Source of the DNA: Castellaniella sp047971665
GTDB lineage: Bacteria; Pseudomonadota; Gammaproteobacteria; Burkholderiales; Burkholderiaceae_B
Direction of reading: 5' to 3'
DNA length: 33,533 nt
Assembly: GCF_047971665.1 (NCBI RefSeq)
Contig: NZ_JBKEAA010000036.1
Location: forward strand, 1-33,533
The translations under genes and the position numbers were made by a program. A model generated the notes under the pieces. It worked only from the letters and a program-made list of their open reading frames with translations, searched no databases and had not been told where the DNA came from. This document shows, one piece after another, positions 1 to 7,279 of the stretch (within the stretch, counting starts at the first letter, position 1; the number at the start of each line of letters is the position of its first letter).

Positions 1-2
1 AT

Positions 3-206
3 GCGCTCGTGGCAGTCGTCCACCAGCTTGATGGCCGGCGTGCGTCAAGGTCCGACGACGATGCGCCGGGGCACTCGCATCAGGTTTCCGGCATTTGGGA
101 TTCCGACAACGGTGATTTGGCCGGGAAGCCATGCGCGTGGTGTGCGCTGTGGCGTGAGGTCAAGGCACTCGTACAGGAACAGGGAGGCAGCGATGCATCC
201 CTATAA
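3..206 (+). CDS. Small island protein with CxxC motif, possibly incomplete at left edge
   Basis: The reading frame is open to the window edge. A GTG at position 9 is the first possible start inside the window, so the gene may begin further left. The readable product is about 65 residues. Its second half contains GIWDSDNGDLAGKPCAWCAL, a pattern that looks like real coding sequence, with a CAWC pair that could bind metal. I do not recognise a named family. The end overlaps the start of the next small gene by 14 bases, and that gene overlaps the AlpA-like gene, so the three appear to form one tightly packed plus-strand operon of the integrated element. Function is unknown; a role in element maintenance or regulation would be a guess from position only. 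Confidence 0.45.
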   Translation, partial: ALVAVVHQLDGRRASRSDDDAPGHSHQVSGIWDSDNGDLAGKPCAWCALWREVKALVQEQGGSDASL

Positions 207-324
207 ATCTCGCCCCATCGCTGATATGCACGTCTGGCTGACACCGCCAGACATGAGTAGCGGCGCTCTGAAGCTGGTATTCGAGGAATACGCCCGCGCA
301 ACGAAAGGAGCCGACCATGGCTGA
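193..324 (+). CDS. Small hypothetical protein (43 aa) in the island operon
   Basis: The ATG at 193 is preceded by an AGGGAGG-like ribosome binding site, which supports this start over the longer frame that is open to the left edge. The product has 43 residues, including ADMHVWLTPPD and a helical, charged C-terminus, with no domain I recognise. It starts 14 bases before the end of the upstream small gene and runs 8 bases into the AlpA-like gene, which suggests translational coupling. It is too short for homology by eye. The alternative is that it is only the spacer between two real genes, but the good ribosome binding site and the overlaps favour a real gene. Confidence 0.35.
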   Translation: MHPYKSRPIADMHVWLTPPDMSSGALKLVFEEYARATKGADHG

Positions 325-589
325 AAAAATCCTGGTGACCGCGACCGAAGCCGCTGGCATGCTATCGATGGGCCGGTCCACGTTCTTCCGGAAGGTTTCC
401 GAGGGCCTGCTGCCAGCGCCAGTGAAGTTCGGCGGCGTCACCCGGTGGCGCGTCGATGAGCTTCACGCTGCTGGTCGAGCCGGTCCGCCCACCACTGCAT
501 CAACTGCCTGCGCTGGTCCAGGTATTGAGCCCGGTTGTACGCCGCGCGCACAGCATCGGTCTCTCGGTGCGCCAACTGCCGCTCGATGA
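317..589 (+). CDS. AlpA-like regulator, abnormal C-terminus antisense to the integrase
   Basis: The first 50 residues read as an AlpA/excisionase-type helix-turn-helix protein: a TATEAAGMLSMGRSTFFRKV helix pair, then GLLPAPVKFGGVTRWRVDEL, matching the usual wing of this family. Such proteins act as transcription factors or directionality factors for integrative elements and commonly sit next to P4-type integrases. They are normally about 65-75 residues, whereas this frame runs to 90. The last 40 residues (from about 467) lie entirely antisense to the integrase 3' end, are rich in Pro, Ala, Thr and Gly, and look non-selected. The natural tail was therefore probably lost in a rearrangement that brought the two genes tail to tail. 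Start ATG 317 has AAAGGAG upstream. The DNA-binding fold is probably intact. Confidence 0.6.
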   Translation: MAEKILVTATEAAGMLSMGRSTFFRKVSEGLLPAPVKFGGVTRWRVDELHAAGRAGPPTTASTACAGPGIEPGCTPRAQHRSLGAPTAAR

Positions 590-1589
590 CGTCGCGATCA
601 AAACCGGACCGCTCATTGAGCACCGTAGACGCCAGGGATCGGAAGCCGTGGGCCGTCATACGTCCGCGATATCCCAGGCGGTAGAGGGCGAACAGGAACG
701 TATTCTCGGACAGAGGATGGCCGCGCCGAACGGGCGACTCCATGACCAGATCGCCATCCCCAGACAAAAGCCTCAGCTGCTCGATGACGGCTCGTGCCTG
801 TCGGGACAGCGGCACGACATGCGGCAGGCGCAGCTTCATACGCTCGGCAGGCACAACCCACACAGCCCCATCCTCGCGCAGTTCATCCCAGCGCATGCCG
901 CGCAACTCGCCAACACGCACGAAAGTCAGGGCCAGCAGTTGCAGGCCCAACCGCGTCACGGGCTCGTCGTAGTCATCGATGAGCACCATCAACCGCCCCG
1001 TTTCCTCCGGCGGAATGCTGACCATTGGTCTGCGCACTTTGCGCGGTTGCAGCACGCGCACCAGCCCCGAAGCGCCGTGATGCTCGATGATCCCCAGATC
1101 CTGCGCATAGTCGAACACCGCCGTGATGCGGCCGGCGACACGATGTGCCGTTTCTATCCTGCCGCCCTCCTGTGCGGCTTGAACGATTGCTGCCAACGCG
1201 GTCCGCTTGATCTGGTCGATGGGGATATCACCAATCGCCGGGTATGCGAACCGCTCCAGCGTGGACTGAACCTGGATCTTGTGTTTGTGATTCGAAAGCG
1301 ACGGGAGCTTGGCGGCCAGCCACTGGCCAGCCACGGCTCGAAACGTCGGCACAGCCGCGACAGTCTCGCCCCCCTTCGCGACGGAGTGTACCGCCCGGGC
1401 CTGCGCCAGACTCATATCGGGATAGCGTCCGTACGTCCTGGTGCGCTGCCGGCCGGCCTGCTGGTAATTTGCCCGCCAGGACTTCAGGCCCGTGGGCGCT
1501 ACGTACAAGTACAGTCCGCCAGAATCTCCGAGCTTGTATGGCTTGTCCTTGGGCTTTGCTGCATCCACCTGCCTGACTGTCAGGGCCAT
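438..1589 (-). CDS. P4-type tyrosine integrase of a tRNA-Ser genomic island
   Basis: This 383-residue site-specific recombinase would integrate and excise the element at the adjacent tRNA-Ser gene. The N-terminal DUF4102-type arm-binding domain spans about residues 1-85 (KLGDSGGLYLYVAPTGLKSW, RTYGRYPDMSLAQAR). A core-binding region lies near 90-175 and the catalytic domain near 190-370. The catalytic set is visible: R225 in FVRVGELRG, probable K252, H314 and R317 in HGFRS, H341 in LAHRE, and nucleophile Y351 in AAYNRAQYL, so the enzyme looks active. The ATG at 1589 follows GGAGA on the minus strand. The gene points away from tRNA-Ser, with about 160 bp holding the tRNA terminator and short repeats between them, the usual layout for a tRNA-targeted island. 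The last dozen residues overlap the AlpA-like gene on the opposite strand and may not be original. Confidence 0.93.
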   Translation of the reverse strand: MALTVRQVDAAKPKDKPYKLGDSGGLYLYVAPTGLKSWRANYQQAGRQRTRTYGRYPDMSLAQARAVHSVAKGGETVAAVPTFRAVAGQWLAAKLPSLSNHKHKIQVQSTLERFAYPAIGDIPIDQIKRTALAAIVQAAQEGGRIETAHRVAGRITAVFDYAQDLGIIEHHGASGLVRVLQPRKVRRPMVSIPPEETGRLMVLIDDYDEPVTRLGLQLLALTFVRVGELRGMRWDELREDGAVWVVPAERMKLRLPHVVPLSRQARAVIEQLRLLSGDGDLVMESPVRRGHPLSENTFLFALYRLGYRGRMTAHGFRSLASTVLNERSGFDRDVIERQLAHRETDAVRAAYNRAQYLDQRRQLMQWWADRLDQQREAHRRATG

Positions 1590-1650
1590 GGTATCGGTCT
1601 CCGTGATGCCACGTGCGATACCATGATTGTCGGCTGGCTTGGGCGGTATC

Positions 1651-1670
1651 GTCCGGGACTGTCCGGGACA
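1651..1670. repeat. Tandem 10-bp repeats between integrase and tRNA-Ser
   Basis: GTCCGGGACT at 1651-1660 is followed directly by GTCCGGGACA. Further GGGACT copies occur at 1718 and 1738, within the terminator stem region. Short repeated motifs between an integrase start and its tRNA target are typical places for arm-type integrase binding sites, but that role is inferred. The rest of the gap 1590-1748 holds only the integrase ribosome binding site and the tRNA terminator. Confidence 0.45.
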
Positions 1671-1703
1671 AATATAGACTGTATTCCCTTGCGAATCAAA
1701 AGC

Positions 1704-1739
1704 AAAAAAGAACCGCCGGGACTTTGCAGTACCCGGCGG
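1704..1739 (-). terminator. Intrinsic terminator of tRNA-Ser
   Basis: On the minus strand CCGCCGGG (1732-1739) pairs perfectly with CCCGGCGG (1713-1720) across an 11-nt loop, followed by TTCTTTTTT. It begins about 10 bases after the tRNA 3' end, so it should end the tRNA transcript and shield the integrase from read-through. Confidence 0.8.
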
Positions 1740-1748
1740 GACTAATTC

Positions 1749-1775
1749 TGGCGGAAGCGGTGAGATTCGAACTCA
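1749..1775. other. Probable island attachment site (att) in the tRNA-Ser 3' end
   Basis: A P4-type integrase reads away from the tRNA 3' end, the standard arrangement when the crossover lies in the T arm and acceptor stem and the element restores the tRNA end. The second att copy is not in the window, so exact limits cannot be fixed. Basis is gene order only. Confidence 0.4.
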
Positions 1776-1838
1776 CGGATGGGTTGCCCCATCGCCGGTT
1801 TTCAAGACCGGTCCATTCAACCGCTCTGGCACGCTTCC
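1749..1838 (-). tRNA. tRNA-Ser (anticodon UGA)
   Basis: The minus strand reads a complete 90-nt class II tRNA. The acceptor 5' strand GGAAGCG pairs with CGCTTCC, the anticodon loop is CTTGAAA with anticodon UGA in a GACCGGT/ACCGG stem, a variable arm follows (GATGGGG...CCATC), the T loop is GTTCGAATC, and CCA is encoded at 1749-1751. It closely matches the Enterobacteria tRNA-Ser(UGA). Its 3' end faces the island integrase. Confidence 0.97.
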
Positions 1839-1896
1839 GCATCGAAGTTCGAAAGTGTAGCGCATAATGCCCATTGCATATCTGAAGGAGGGCTCC

Positions 1897-2877
1897 ATGC
1901 AAGCCATCGAAATCACAGCGCCGGGCGGCCCGGAGGCCCTGCGCCTGACAGAACGCCCCACGCCCGTGCCCGGTCCCGGCGAGGTCCTGATCGAGGTCGA
2001 AGCTGCCGGTGTCAACCGGCCTGACGTCTTCCAGCGCCAGGGCAGTTATCCGCCGCCTGATGGCGCATCCGACCTGCCCGGCCTGGAAGTCGCTGGCCGC
2101 ATCGTCGGCGGTGAGCCGGAATCAGCCGGATTCAAGCAGGGCGATGCCGTCTGCGCACTGGTGACCGGCGGCGGCTACGCGCAGTTCTGCGTGGCCCCGG
2201 CCGCGCAATGCCTGCCCATGCCGGCCGGGCTGTCCATGATCGAAGCCGCCGCGCTGCCGGAAACCTATTTCACGGTCTGGAGCAATGTGTTCGAACGCGG
2301 CGCGCTGACGACCGGAGAGACCTTGCTGGTGCACGGTGGTGCCAGCGGTATCGGCACGACGGCCATTGCCCTGGCGCGCGCTTTCGGCCACACGGTCTAC
2401 GCCACCGCCGGAAGCCCCGAACGCGTGCGTGCCGTCGAGGCCCTGGGCTGCGTGCGCGGAATCGACTACCACACGCAGGATTTCGTCGCGGAAATCAAGG
2501 CGCTGACCGACGGCCGTGGCGTGGACGTGATCCTGGACATGGTGGCGGGCAGCTATCTCGAACGCAATATCGAAATCCTGGCCGACGATGGCCGGTTGGT
2601 GATGATCGCCCTGCTGGGCGGCGCGCGCGGGACGCTGAACTGCGGCCAGGTGATGCGTCGCCGCCTGACCGTGACAGGCTCGACGCTGCGGGCGCGCCCC
2701 GTGGAGGTCAAGGCCCGCATCGCCCGGGCGCTGCGCGAACGCGTCTGGCCACTACTGGACTCCGGCGCGCTGAGGCCCTCGATCCATGCGACTTTCCCGC
2801 TGGAAGCGGCCGCGCGCGCCCACGCCATGATGGACGCGGGCGAGCAGATCGGCAAGATCGTGCTGGTCGCGCGCTGA
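1897..2877 (+). CDS. NAD(P)H quinone oxidoreductase, zinc-independent MDR family
   Basis: This 326-residue protein resembles the PIG3/QOR2-type quinone oxidoreductases, which reduce quinones or enal compounds with NADPH in the cytoplasm. The N-terminal GroES-like domain has PGPGEVLIEVEAAGVNRPDV and PGLEVAGRIV. The Rossmann domain begins at LLVHGGASGIGTTAIALARA (about 145-164), the nucleotide-binding signature of this family. A longer frame begins at 1867, but the ATG at 1897 has an AAGGAGG ribosome binding site four bases away and starts the conserved sequence MQAIEITAPG, so I use it. The gene diverges from tRNA-Ser (58 bp apart) and stands alone, with a terminator 20 bases after its stop. 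The physiological substrate cannot be told from sequence. Confidence 0.88.
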   Translation: MQAIEITAPGGPEALRLTERPTPVPGPGEVLIEVEAAGVNRPDVFQRQGSYPPPDGASDLPGLEVAGRIVGGEPESAGFKQGDAVCALVTGGGYAQFCVAPAAQCLPMPAGLSMIEAAALPETYFTVWSNVFERGALTTGETLLVHGGASGIGTTAIALARAFGHTVYATAGSPERVRAVEALGCVRGIDYHTQDFVAEIKALTDGRGVDVILDMVAGSYLERNIEILADDGRLVMIALLGGARGTLNCGQVMRRRLTVTGSTLRARPVEVKARIARALRERVWPLLDSGALRPSIHATFPLEAAARAHAMMDAGEQIGKIVLVAR

Positions 2878-2897
2878 GGCGTCTGACGCGACACAAC

Positions 2898-2933
2898 GCA
2901 AACGGGCGCCCCATGGGACGCCCGTTTGCTTTT
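2898..2933 (+). terminator. Intrinsic terminator after the quinone oxidoreductase
   Basis: GCAAACGGGCG (2898-2908) pairs perfectly with CGCCCGTTTGC (2919-2929) around a 10-nt loop and runs into TTTT. On the minus strand the tail is not U-rich, so it mainly serves the plus-strand gene, although its position between convergent genes could also help end pnp transcripts. Confidence 0.85.
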
Positions 2934-2973
2934 CCCGCGCGGGTCCGGAAACCCCGCGGAAAGGACAGCGAGA

Positions 2974-5115
2974 TTACTGCGCGGCCGGGGCTGCGGGGCC
3001 GCCCTGGGCTTCGATCCCGCCGATGGCCTTGACCGACAGGCGCAGGCGGCCGCGTTCATCGGCCTCGATGACCTTGACGCGCACCGACTGGCCGACCTTC
3101 AGCACATCATTGATGTCGGCGATGCGGTAGTTGGCGATTTCCGAAATGTGCAGCAGGCCATCGCGGCCGGGCAGAACCTGAATGATGGCGCCGAAATCCA
3201 GCAGACGCTGAACCGTGCCCTGATATTCCTGGCCCACCTCGACGTCGGCGGTCAGTTCCTTGATGCGGCGCTCGGCTTCGTGGGCGCGATCCAGGTCGGC
3301 GCTGGCGATGGTGATGCTGCCGTCATCGCTGATGTCGATCTGGCAACCGGTCTCCTCGGTCAGGGCGCGGATGGTGGCGCCACCCTTGCCGATCACGTCG
3401 CGGATCTTTTCCGGATTGATCTTGATGCTGAGCATGCGCGGCGCGAAGTTTGACAGTTCCTGACGGGAACCGTCGATGGCTTCGCGCATCTTGTCCAGGA
3501 TGTGCATGCGGCCTTCGCGGGCCTGGGCCAGCGCAACCTGCATGATTTCCTTGGTGATGCCCTGGATCTTGATGTCCATCTGCAGGGCGGTGACGCCGCT
3601 GACGGTGCCGGCGACCTTGAAATCCATATCGCCCAGGTGATCCTCGTCACCCAGAATGTCGGTCAGGACGGCGAATTTGCCGCCTTCCTTGATCAGGCCC
3701 ATGGCGACACCCGCCACATGGTCCTGGACCGGCACGCCGGCATCCATCATGGACAGGCTTCCGCCGCAGACCGAAGCCATCGACGAAGAGCCGTTGGATT
3801 CGGTGATCTCGGACACCAGACGCAGGGTGTACTGGAAGTCTTCCGCGGCGGGCAGCAGCGGCAGCAGGGCGCGCTTGGCGAGGCGGCCATGGCCGATCTC
3901 GCGGCGCTTGGGCACGCCGAAACGGCCGGTCTCGCCCGTGGCGAATGGCGGCATGTTGTAGTGCATCATGAAACGATCGCGGTATTCGCCCATGATCGAG
4001 TCGATGATCTGCTCGTCCTGCTTGGTGCCCAGGGTGGTGGCCACCAGCGCCTGGGTTTCGCCACGCGTGAACAAGGCCGACCCGTGGGCGCGCGGCAGCA
4101 CGCCCAGGCGGATGCTGATCGGACGCACGGTGCGCGTGTCGCGGCCATCAATCCGCGGCTCGCCGTTCAGGATCTGACCACGGACGATTTCCGATTCCAG
4201 CGCGAACAGCATGTTCTCGACTTCGACGCTGTCAGGGGCTTCGTCGCCCTTGGCAGCAGCGTGCTCGGCCAGCTTGGACTTGACGTCCGCGTAGACCTGA
4301 CGCAGCTGCGTGGTGCGTTCCTGCTTGTCACGCAACTGGTAGACGGCCTGCAGGGGTTCGAATGCAGCCGCGCGCACAGCGGTGGCCAGCGCTTCGTTGC
4401 GGGGGGCGGGCTGCCAGTCCCATTCTGGCTTGCCGGCCTCGGCCACCAGTTCGTGGATGGCATTGATGGCGGCCTGCATCTGCTCGTGGCCAAACACCAC
4501 GGCACCAAGCATGACGTCTTCAGGCAGTTGGCGGGCTTCGGATTCGACCATCAGCACAGCGGACTCGGTGCCGGCCACCACCAGATCCAGCTGGGATTCA
4601 CCGCGCACTTGCGAGGCGCTGGGGTTGAGCACGTACTGACCGTCGATGTAGCCCACGCGGGCGGCGCCGACCGGGCCGTTGAAGGGGATGCCGGAGATCG
4701 CCAGGGCGGCCGAGGCGCCGATCAGAGCGGGAATGTCGGGATCGACTTCGGAATTGACCGACACCGTATGAATGATGACCTGGACGTCGTTATAGAAGCC
4801 CTCGGGGAACAGCGGACGCAACGGGCGGTCGATCAGGCGGGAGGTGAGGACCTCTTTTTCGGAGGGCTTGCCTTCGCGCTTGAAGAAGCCGCCCGGGATC
4901 TTGCCGGCGGCGTAGGTCTTCTCGACGTAATCGACGGTCAGCGGAAAGAAATCCTGGCCGGGCCTGGCGGTCTTGGCTGCCACCACCGTCGCCAGCACCA
5001 CCGTATCATCGACGGAAACCAGCACGGCGCCGGAGGCCTGACGGGCGATTTCGCCGGTTTCCAGGACGACGGTGTGCTGGCCGTACTGGAACGACTTGCT
5101 CACTTTGTTGAACAT
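2974..5115 (-). CDS. pnp: Polynucleotide phosphorylase
   Basis: This 713-residue 3'-5' phosphorolytic exoribonuclease degrades mRNA with phosphate and works in the degradosome. Two RNase PH domains cover about 10-230 and 310-545, joined by a helical linker. A KH domain follows with the GKGG loop in IRDVIGKGGATIRAL, then an S1 domain (VGQEYQGTVQRLLDFGAIIQ). The conserved tract RFMMHYNMPPFATGETGRFG and the DGSITIASAD region fit full-length family members. The start MFNKVSKSFQYGQHTVVLET is canonical. It lies downstream of rpsO as in many proteobacteria, with a terminator between them that would make read-through partial. The leader has a small GC-rich hairpin (5161-5179), a region where RNase III and PNPase act on their own message in Escherichia coli; that parallel is inference. 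Confidence 0.98.
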   Translation of the reverse strand: MFNKVSKSFQYGQHTVVLETGEIARQASGAVLVSVDDTVVLATVVAAKTARPGQDFFPLTVDYVEKTYAAGKIPGGFFKREGKPSEKEVLTSRLIDRPLRPLFPEGFYNDVQVIIHTVSVNSEVDPDIPALIGASAALAISGIPFNGPVGAARVGYIDGQYVLNPSASQVRGESQLDLVVAGTESAVLMVESEARQLPEDVMLGAVVFGHEQMQAAINAIHELVAEAGKPEWDWQPAPRNEALATAVRAAAFEPLQAVYQLRDKQERTTQLRQVYADVKSKLAEHAAAKGDEAPDSVEVENMLFALESEIVRGQILNGEPRIDGRDTRTVRPISIRLGVLPRAHGSALFTRGETQALVATTLGTKQDEQIIDSIMGEYRDRFMMHYNMPPFATGETGRFGVPKRREIGHGRLAKRALLPLLPAAEDFQYTLRLVSEITESNGSSSMASVCGGSLSMMDAGVPVQDHVAGVAMGLIKEGGKFAVLTDILGDEDHLGDMDFKVAGTVSGVTALQMDIKIQGITKEIMQVALAQAREGRMHILDKMREAIDGSRQELSNFAPRMLSIKINPEKIRDVIGKGGATIRALTEETGCQIDISDDGSITIASADLDRAHEAERRIKELTADVEVGQEYQGTVQRLLDFGAIIQVLPGRDGLLHISEIANYRIADINDVLKVGQSVRVKVIEADERGRLRLSVKAIGGIEAQGGPAAPAAQ

Positions 5116-5201
5116 TTTCTTATCCTATAAAAGAGACGCCTGCGGGACTCTTGCCCGCGTCCCGCCCACCAGAGGCGGGGCCGATTGTGGCGACCCATGA
5201 C

Positions 5202-5245
5202 AAAAAGCCGCGCACGCTGCGCAAAACGATGCAGCGTACACGGCT
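5202..5245 (-). terminator. Intrinsic terminator between rpsO and pnp
   Basis: On the minus strand a 15-bp stem (5231-5245 with 5206-5220, two G-U pairs) has a 10-nt loop and ends in TTTTT. It lies 29 bases after the rpsO stop. It would give strong rpsO termination, leaving pnp dependent on read-through or on its own promoter. Confidence 0.9.
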
Positions 5246-5273
5246 CGTGCAAGGGGAGCGAATCCCCCGGGCA

Positions 5274-5543
5274 TTACTTGCGCAGGCCGAGTTTTTCGAT
5301 CAGCGCACGGTACGAATCAGGGTTGCGGCCCTTGAGGTAATCCAGCAGCTTGCGACGGCGGCTGACCATGCGCAGCAGGCCGCGACGCGAATGGTGGTCT
5401 TTCTTGTGGGTCTTGAAGTGGCCGGTCAGCTCGTTGATGCGGGCCGTGAGCAGGGCGACCTGGACTTCAGGAGAACCCGTGTCGCTGGCGGCGCGCTGGA
5501 ATTGCGCAACGATGTCGGACTTGACGATATCTGCAACAGACAT
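5274..5543 (-). CDS. rpsO: 30S ribosomal protein S15
   Basis: The 89-residue product MSVADIVKSDIVAQFQ...LIEKLGLRK is a full-length S15, which binds 16S rRNA at the helix 20-22 junction and starts platform assembly. The conserved tract DTGSPEVQVALLTARINELT, then HKKDHHSRRGLLRMVSRRRK, is unmistakable. A longer frame begins at 5609, but the ATG at 5543 has AGAGGAAT upstream and gives the family's standard N-terminus. In Escherichia coli S15 represses its own translation through its leader RNA; here the leader holds a strong hairpin just after a likely promoter (5603-5635). Confidence 0.98.
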   Translation of the reverse strand: MSVADIVKSDIVAQFQRAASDTGSPEVQVALLTARINELTGHFKTHKKDHHSRRGLLRMVSRRRKLLDYLKGRNPDSYRALIEKLGLRK

Positions 5544-5602
5544 TTTTATTCCTCTGGAACAAGCGGCAGCACCGAGGCGCACTGCCGTGAGATCAAATGA
5601 AA

Positions 5603-5635
5603 GCGCCACGCAAATCGTGGCGCCCGAAAATTATA
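5603..5635 (-). promoter_or_regulatory. rpsO: Probable rpsO promoter -10 box and 5'-end hairpin
   Basis: A perfect TATAAT lies on the minus strand at 5630-5635. A -35 is weak: TTGCAC occurs with a 19-bp spacer. Transcription would begin near 5623, exactly where an 8-bp perfect stem GCGCCACG/CGTGGCGC (5616-5623 and 5603-5610) begins. The hairpin is followed by TTTCATTT, so it could instead be a pssA terminator. Both readings are possible. Confidence 0.5.
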
Positions 5636-5666
5636 GCGGATTATGGCCCTGAAAGTGCAAATCCGG

Positions 5667-6467
5667 TCAGGACGCCCCCCCGTGAGTCTCATCGGCGCCA
5701 CGCATGCGCTGCCCCAGGCGGCGCGCCCGGCGCACGCGCCACAGCCACAGCACCCAGCCCGAGAGGCTGTAGATCACGAACAGGGCGAACAGCACCACCG
5801 GCGGATCGCTGGACACAAAGACAAAGACCGCCACCACCACCAGCATGACCCAGAATGGCACGCTGCGGCCCAGGGCAAACGACTTGCCGCTGAAAAACGG
5901 CGCGTTCGACACCATGGACACGCCCGCATAGACCGTCATCACAAAGGCGGCCCAGCGCAGGACGCCGTCGGACAGTGACAGCTTGTTGTCCACCGAGAGC
6001 CAGACAAATCCGGCGATCAGCGCGGCCGCCGCGGGACTGGGCAATCCCTGAAAATACTGTTTGTCGACCTTGCCGAGGTTGGCATTGAAGCGCGCCAGCC
6101 GCAGCGCGGCGCCCACCACGTAGACAAAAGCGGCCAGCCAGCCCCAGCGACCCAGGCCCTGCAACGACCACTCGTACATCACCAGCGCGGGCGCCATGCC
6201 GAAGGAAATCATGTCGGCCAGGGAGTCGTACTGCTCGCCGAAGACGGACTGGGTATTGGTCAGCCGGGCCACCCGCCCATCCATGCTGTCGAACACCATC
6301 GCCAGGAACACGGCGATGGCCGCCACCTCGAAGTGCTGGTTCATGGCCTGAACGACGGCATAGAAACCGGCAAACAGATTGGCCGTGGTGAAAGCATTGG
6401 GCAGCAGATAGATGCTGCGGCGGCGCTGCGGTTCATCAGGCATGGATTCAGGCTGCGGAAGCGTCAT
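5667..6467 (-). CDS. pssA: CDP-diacylglycerol--serine O-phosphatidyltransferase
   Basis: This inner-membrane enzyme joins CDP-diacylglycerol and serine to give phosphatidylserine, the substrate of the psd product encoded just upstream. The CDP-alcohol phosphatidyltransferase signature is complete: D63, G64, A67, R68, G77, D81 and D85 within DSMDGRVARL...DSLAD. About seven to eight hydrophobic segments follow, ending in a basic tail (WRVRRARRLGQRMRG). The start is uncertain. The ATG at 6467 overlaps psd by 20 bases; an ATG at 6443, five bases after the psd stop, would give translational coupling; a longer frame to 6533 is unlikely. I chose 6467, giving 266 residues. The length and order psd-pssA fit betaproteobacteria, where these genes commonly follow ilvC. 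Confidence 0.95.
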   Translation of the reverse strand: MTLPQPESMPDEPQRRRSIYLLPNAFTTANLFAGFYAVVQAMNQHFEVAAIAVFLAMVFDSMDGRVARLTNTQSVFGEQYDSLADMISFGMAPALVMYEWSLQGLGRWGWLAAFVYVVGAALRLARFNANLGKVDKQYFQGLPSPAAAALIAGFVWLSVDNKLSLSDGVLRWAAFVMTVYAGVSMVSNAPFFSGKSFALGRSVPFWVMLVVVAVFVFVSSDPPVVLFALFVIYSLSGWVLWLWRVRRARRLGQRMRGADETHGGAS

Positions 6468-7128
6468 CGCGAGGAGAAACAGGAAGTTCGGCCAGCGCCG
6501 TGCGGGTGGCCTTGACTTTGTCGCCCAGGGCAACCCGGGGACGGGTCCCTACGGGCAAGTATACGTCCACCCGCGAGCCAAAGCGGATGAAACCGTAGCG
6601 CTGTCCCGCGTACAGCGACTGCCCGGCCCGCGCATGGCACAGGATGCGCTTGGCCACCAGGCCGGCGACCTGAACGGCCGTGACCGTCTGACCCTCGACC
6701 GTGCGCAGCACCATGGCGTTGCGCTCGTTCTCCAGGGAAGCCTTGTCCAGGGCCGCGTTGAAGAACTTGCCCGGAAAATACGCGATCGATTGGACATCAC
6801 CGTCGACCGGCGCGCGGTTCGAGTGCACATTGAAGACATTCATGAAGACGCTGATCTTCAAGGCCGGGCGGCCACCCGCATAGGGGTCGACCGCATCCTC
6901 GACACAGACGATGCGGCCATCGGCCGGACACAGCACCAGGCCCTCGCCCTCCGGCGCCTCGCGCGGAGGGTCGCGGAAAAACTGCAGGGCAAAAAGCGTA
7001 AACACCCAGAACGGGACGGAGATCCATGGCGACCACCAGGTCACCAGCAGGGAGACGACCAGCGCGCCGGCCATGATGGCCCAGCCTTCACGGGCGATCA
7101 GGGGATGGGGATAAGGGGGGGTTTTCAT
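6448..7128 (-). CDS. psd: Phosphatidylserine decarboxylase, short (PSD-A) type
   Basis: The enzyme decarboxylates phosphatidylserine to phosphatidylethanolamine. At 226 residues it is the short bacterial/archaeal form. Two hydrophobic stretches near 16-50 anchor it (WAIMAGALVVSLLVTWW and the next helix). PADGRIV (about 68-74) and the KISVFMNVFNVHSNRAPVDG tract are conserved. The self-cleavage site is G184-S185 in RFGSRVDVYLP, where the serine becomes the pyruvoyl group, splitting the proenzyme into beta and alpha chains. The frame extends to 7197, but MKTPPYPHPLIAREGW at 7128 is the family start; the extra part lies in the ilvC terminator. It overlaps pssA, so the two steps of the pathway are made from one transcript. 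Confidence 0.96.
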   Translation of the reverse strand: MKTPPYPHPLIAREGWAIMAGALVVSLLVTWWSPWISVPFWVFTLFALQFFRDPPREAPEGEGLVLCPADGRIVCVEDAVDPYAGGRPALKISVFMNVFNVHSNRAPVDGDVQSIAYFPGKFFNAALDKASLENERNAMVLRTVEGQTVTAVQVAGLVAKRILCHARAGQSLYAGQRYGFIRFGSRVDVYLPVGTRPRVALGDKVKATRTALAELPVSPRDDASAA

Positions 7129-7162
7129 CGTAGGCGCAAGAATAACCCAATTCGGCACAAGG

Positions 7163-7197
7163 AAAAAAATGTGCCCCCACAGCCAGTGTGAGGGCAC
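7163..7197 (-). terminator. Intrinsic terminator of the ilvIHC operon
   Basis: On the minus strand GTGCCCTCACA (7187-7197) pairs with TGTGGGGGCAC (7171-7181), 11 bp with one G-U, loop of 5, then A and seven T. It is the clearest terminator in the window. A separate perfect 16-bp palindrome, GACGCCGATCGGCGTC (7235-7250), lies between it and the ilvC stop. Confidence 0.92.
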
Positions 7198-7279
7198 CCG
7201 CTTCTGCTTCGTGCCGCCACGACACGCAGCCGGAGACGCCGATCGGCGTCCGGGCCGGCATGCCGCGCGGCGGAGAGAA

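Noticed and set aside
1..324. 107-codon frame from the left edge
   Set aside because: Its first two thirds overlap a better coding frame; only the part from ATG 193 has a ribosome binding site.
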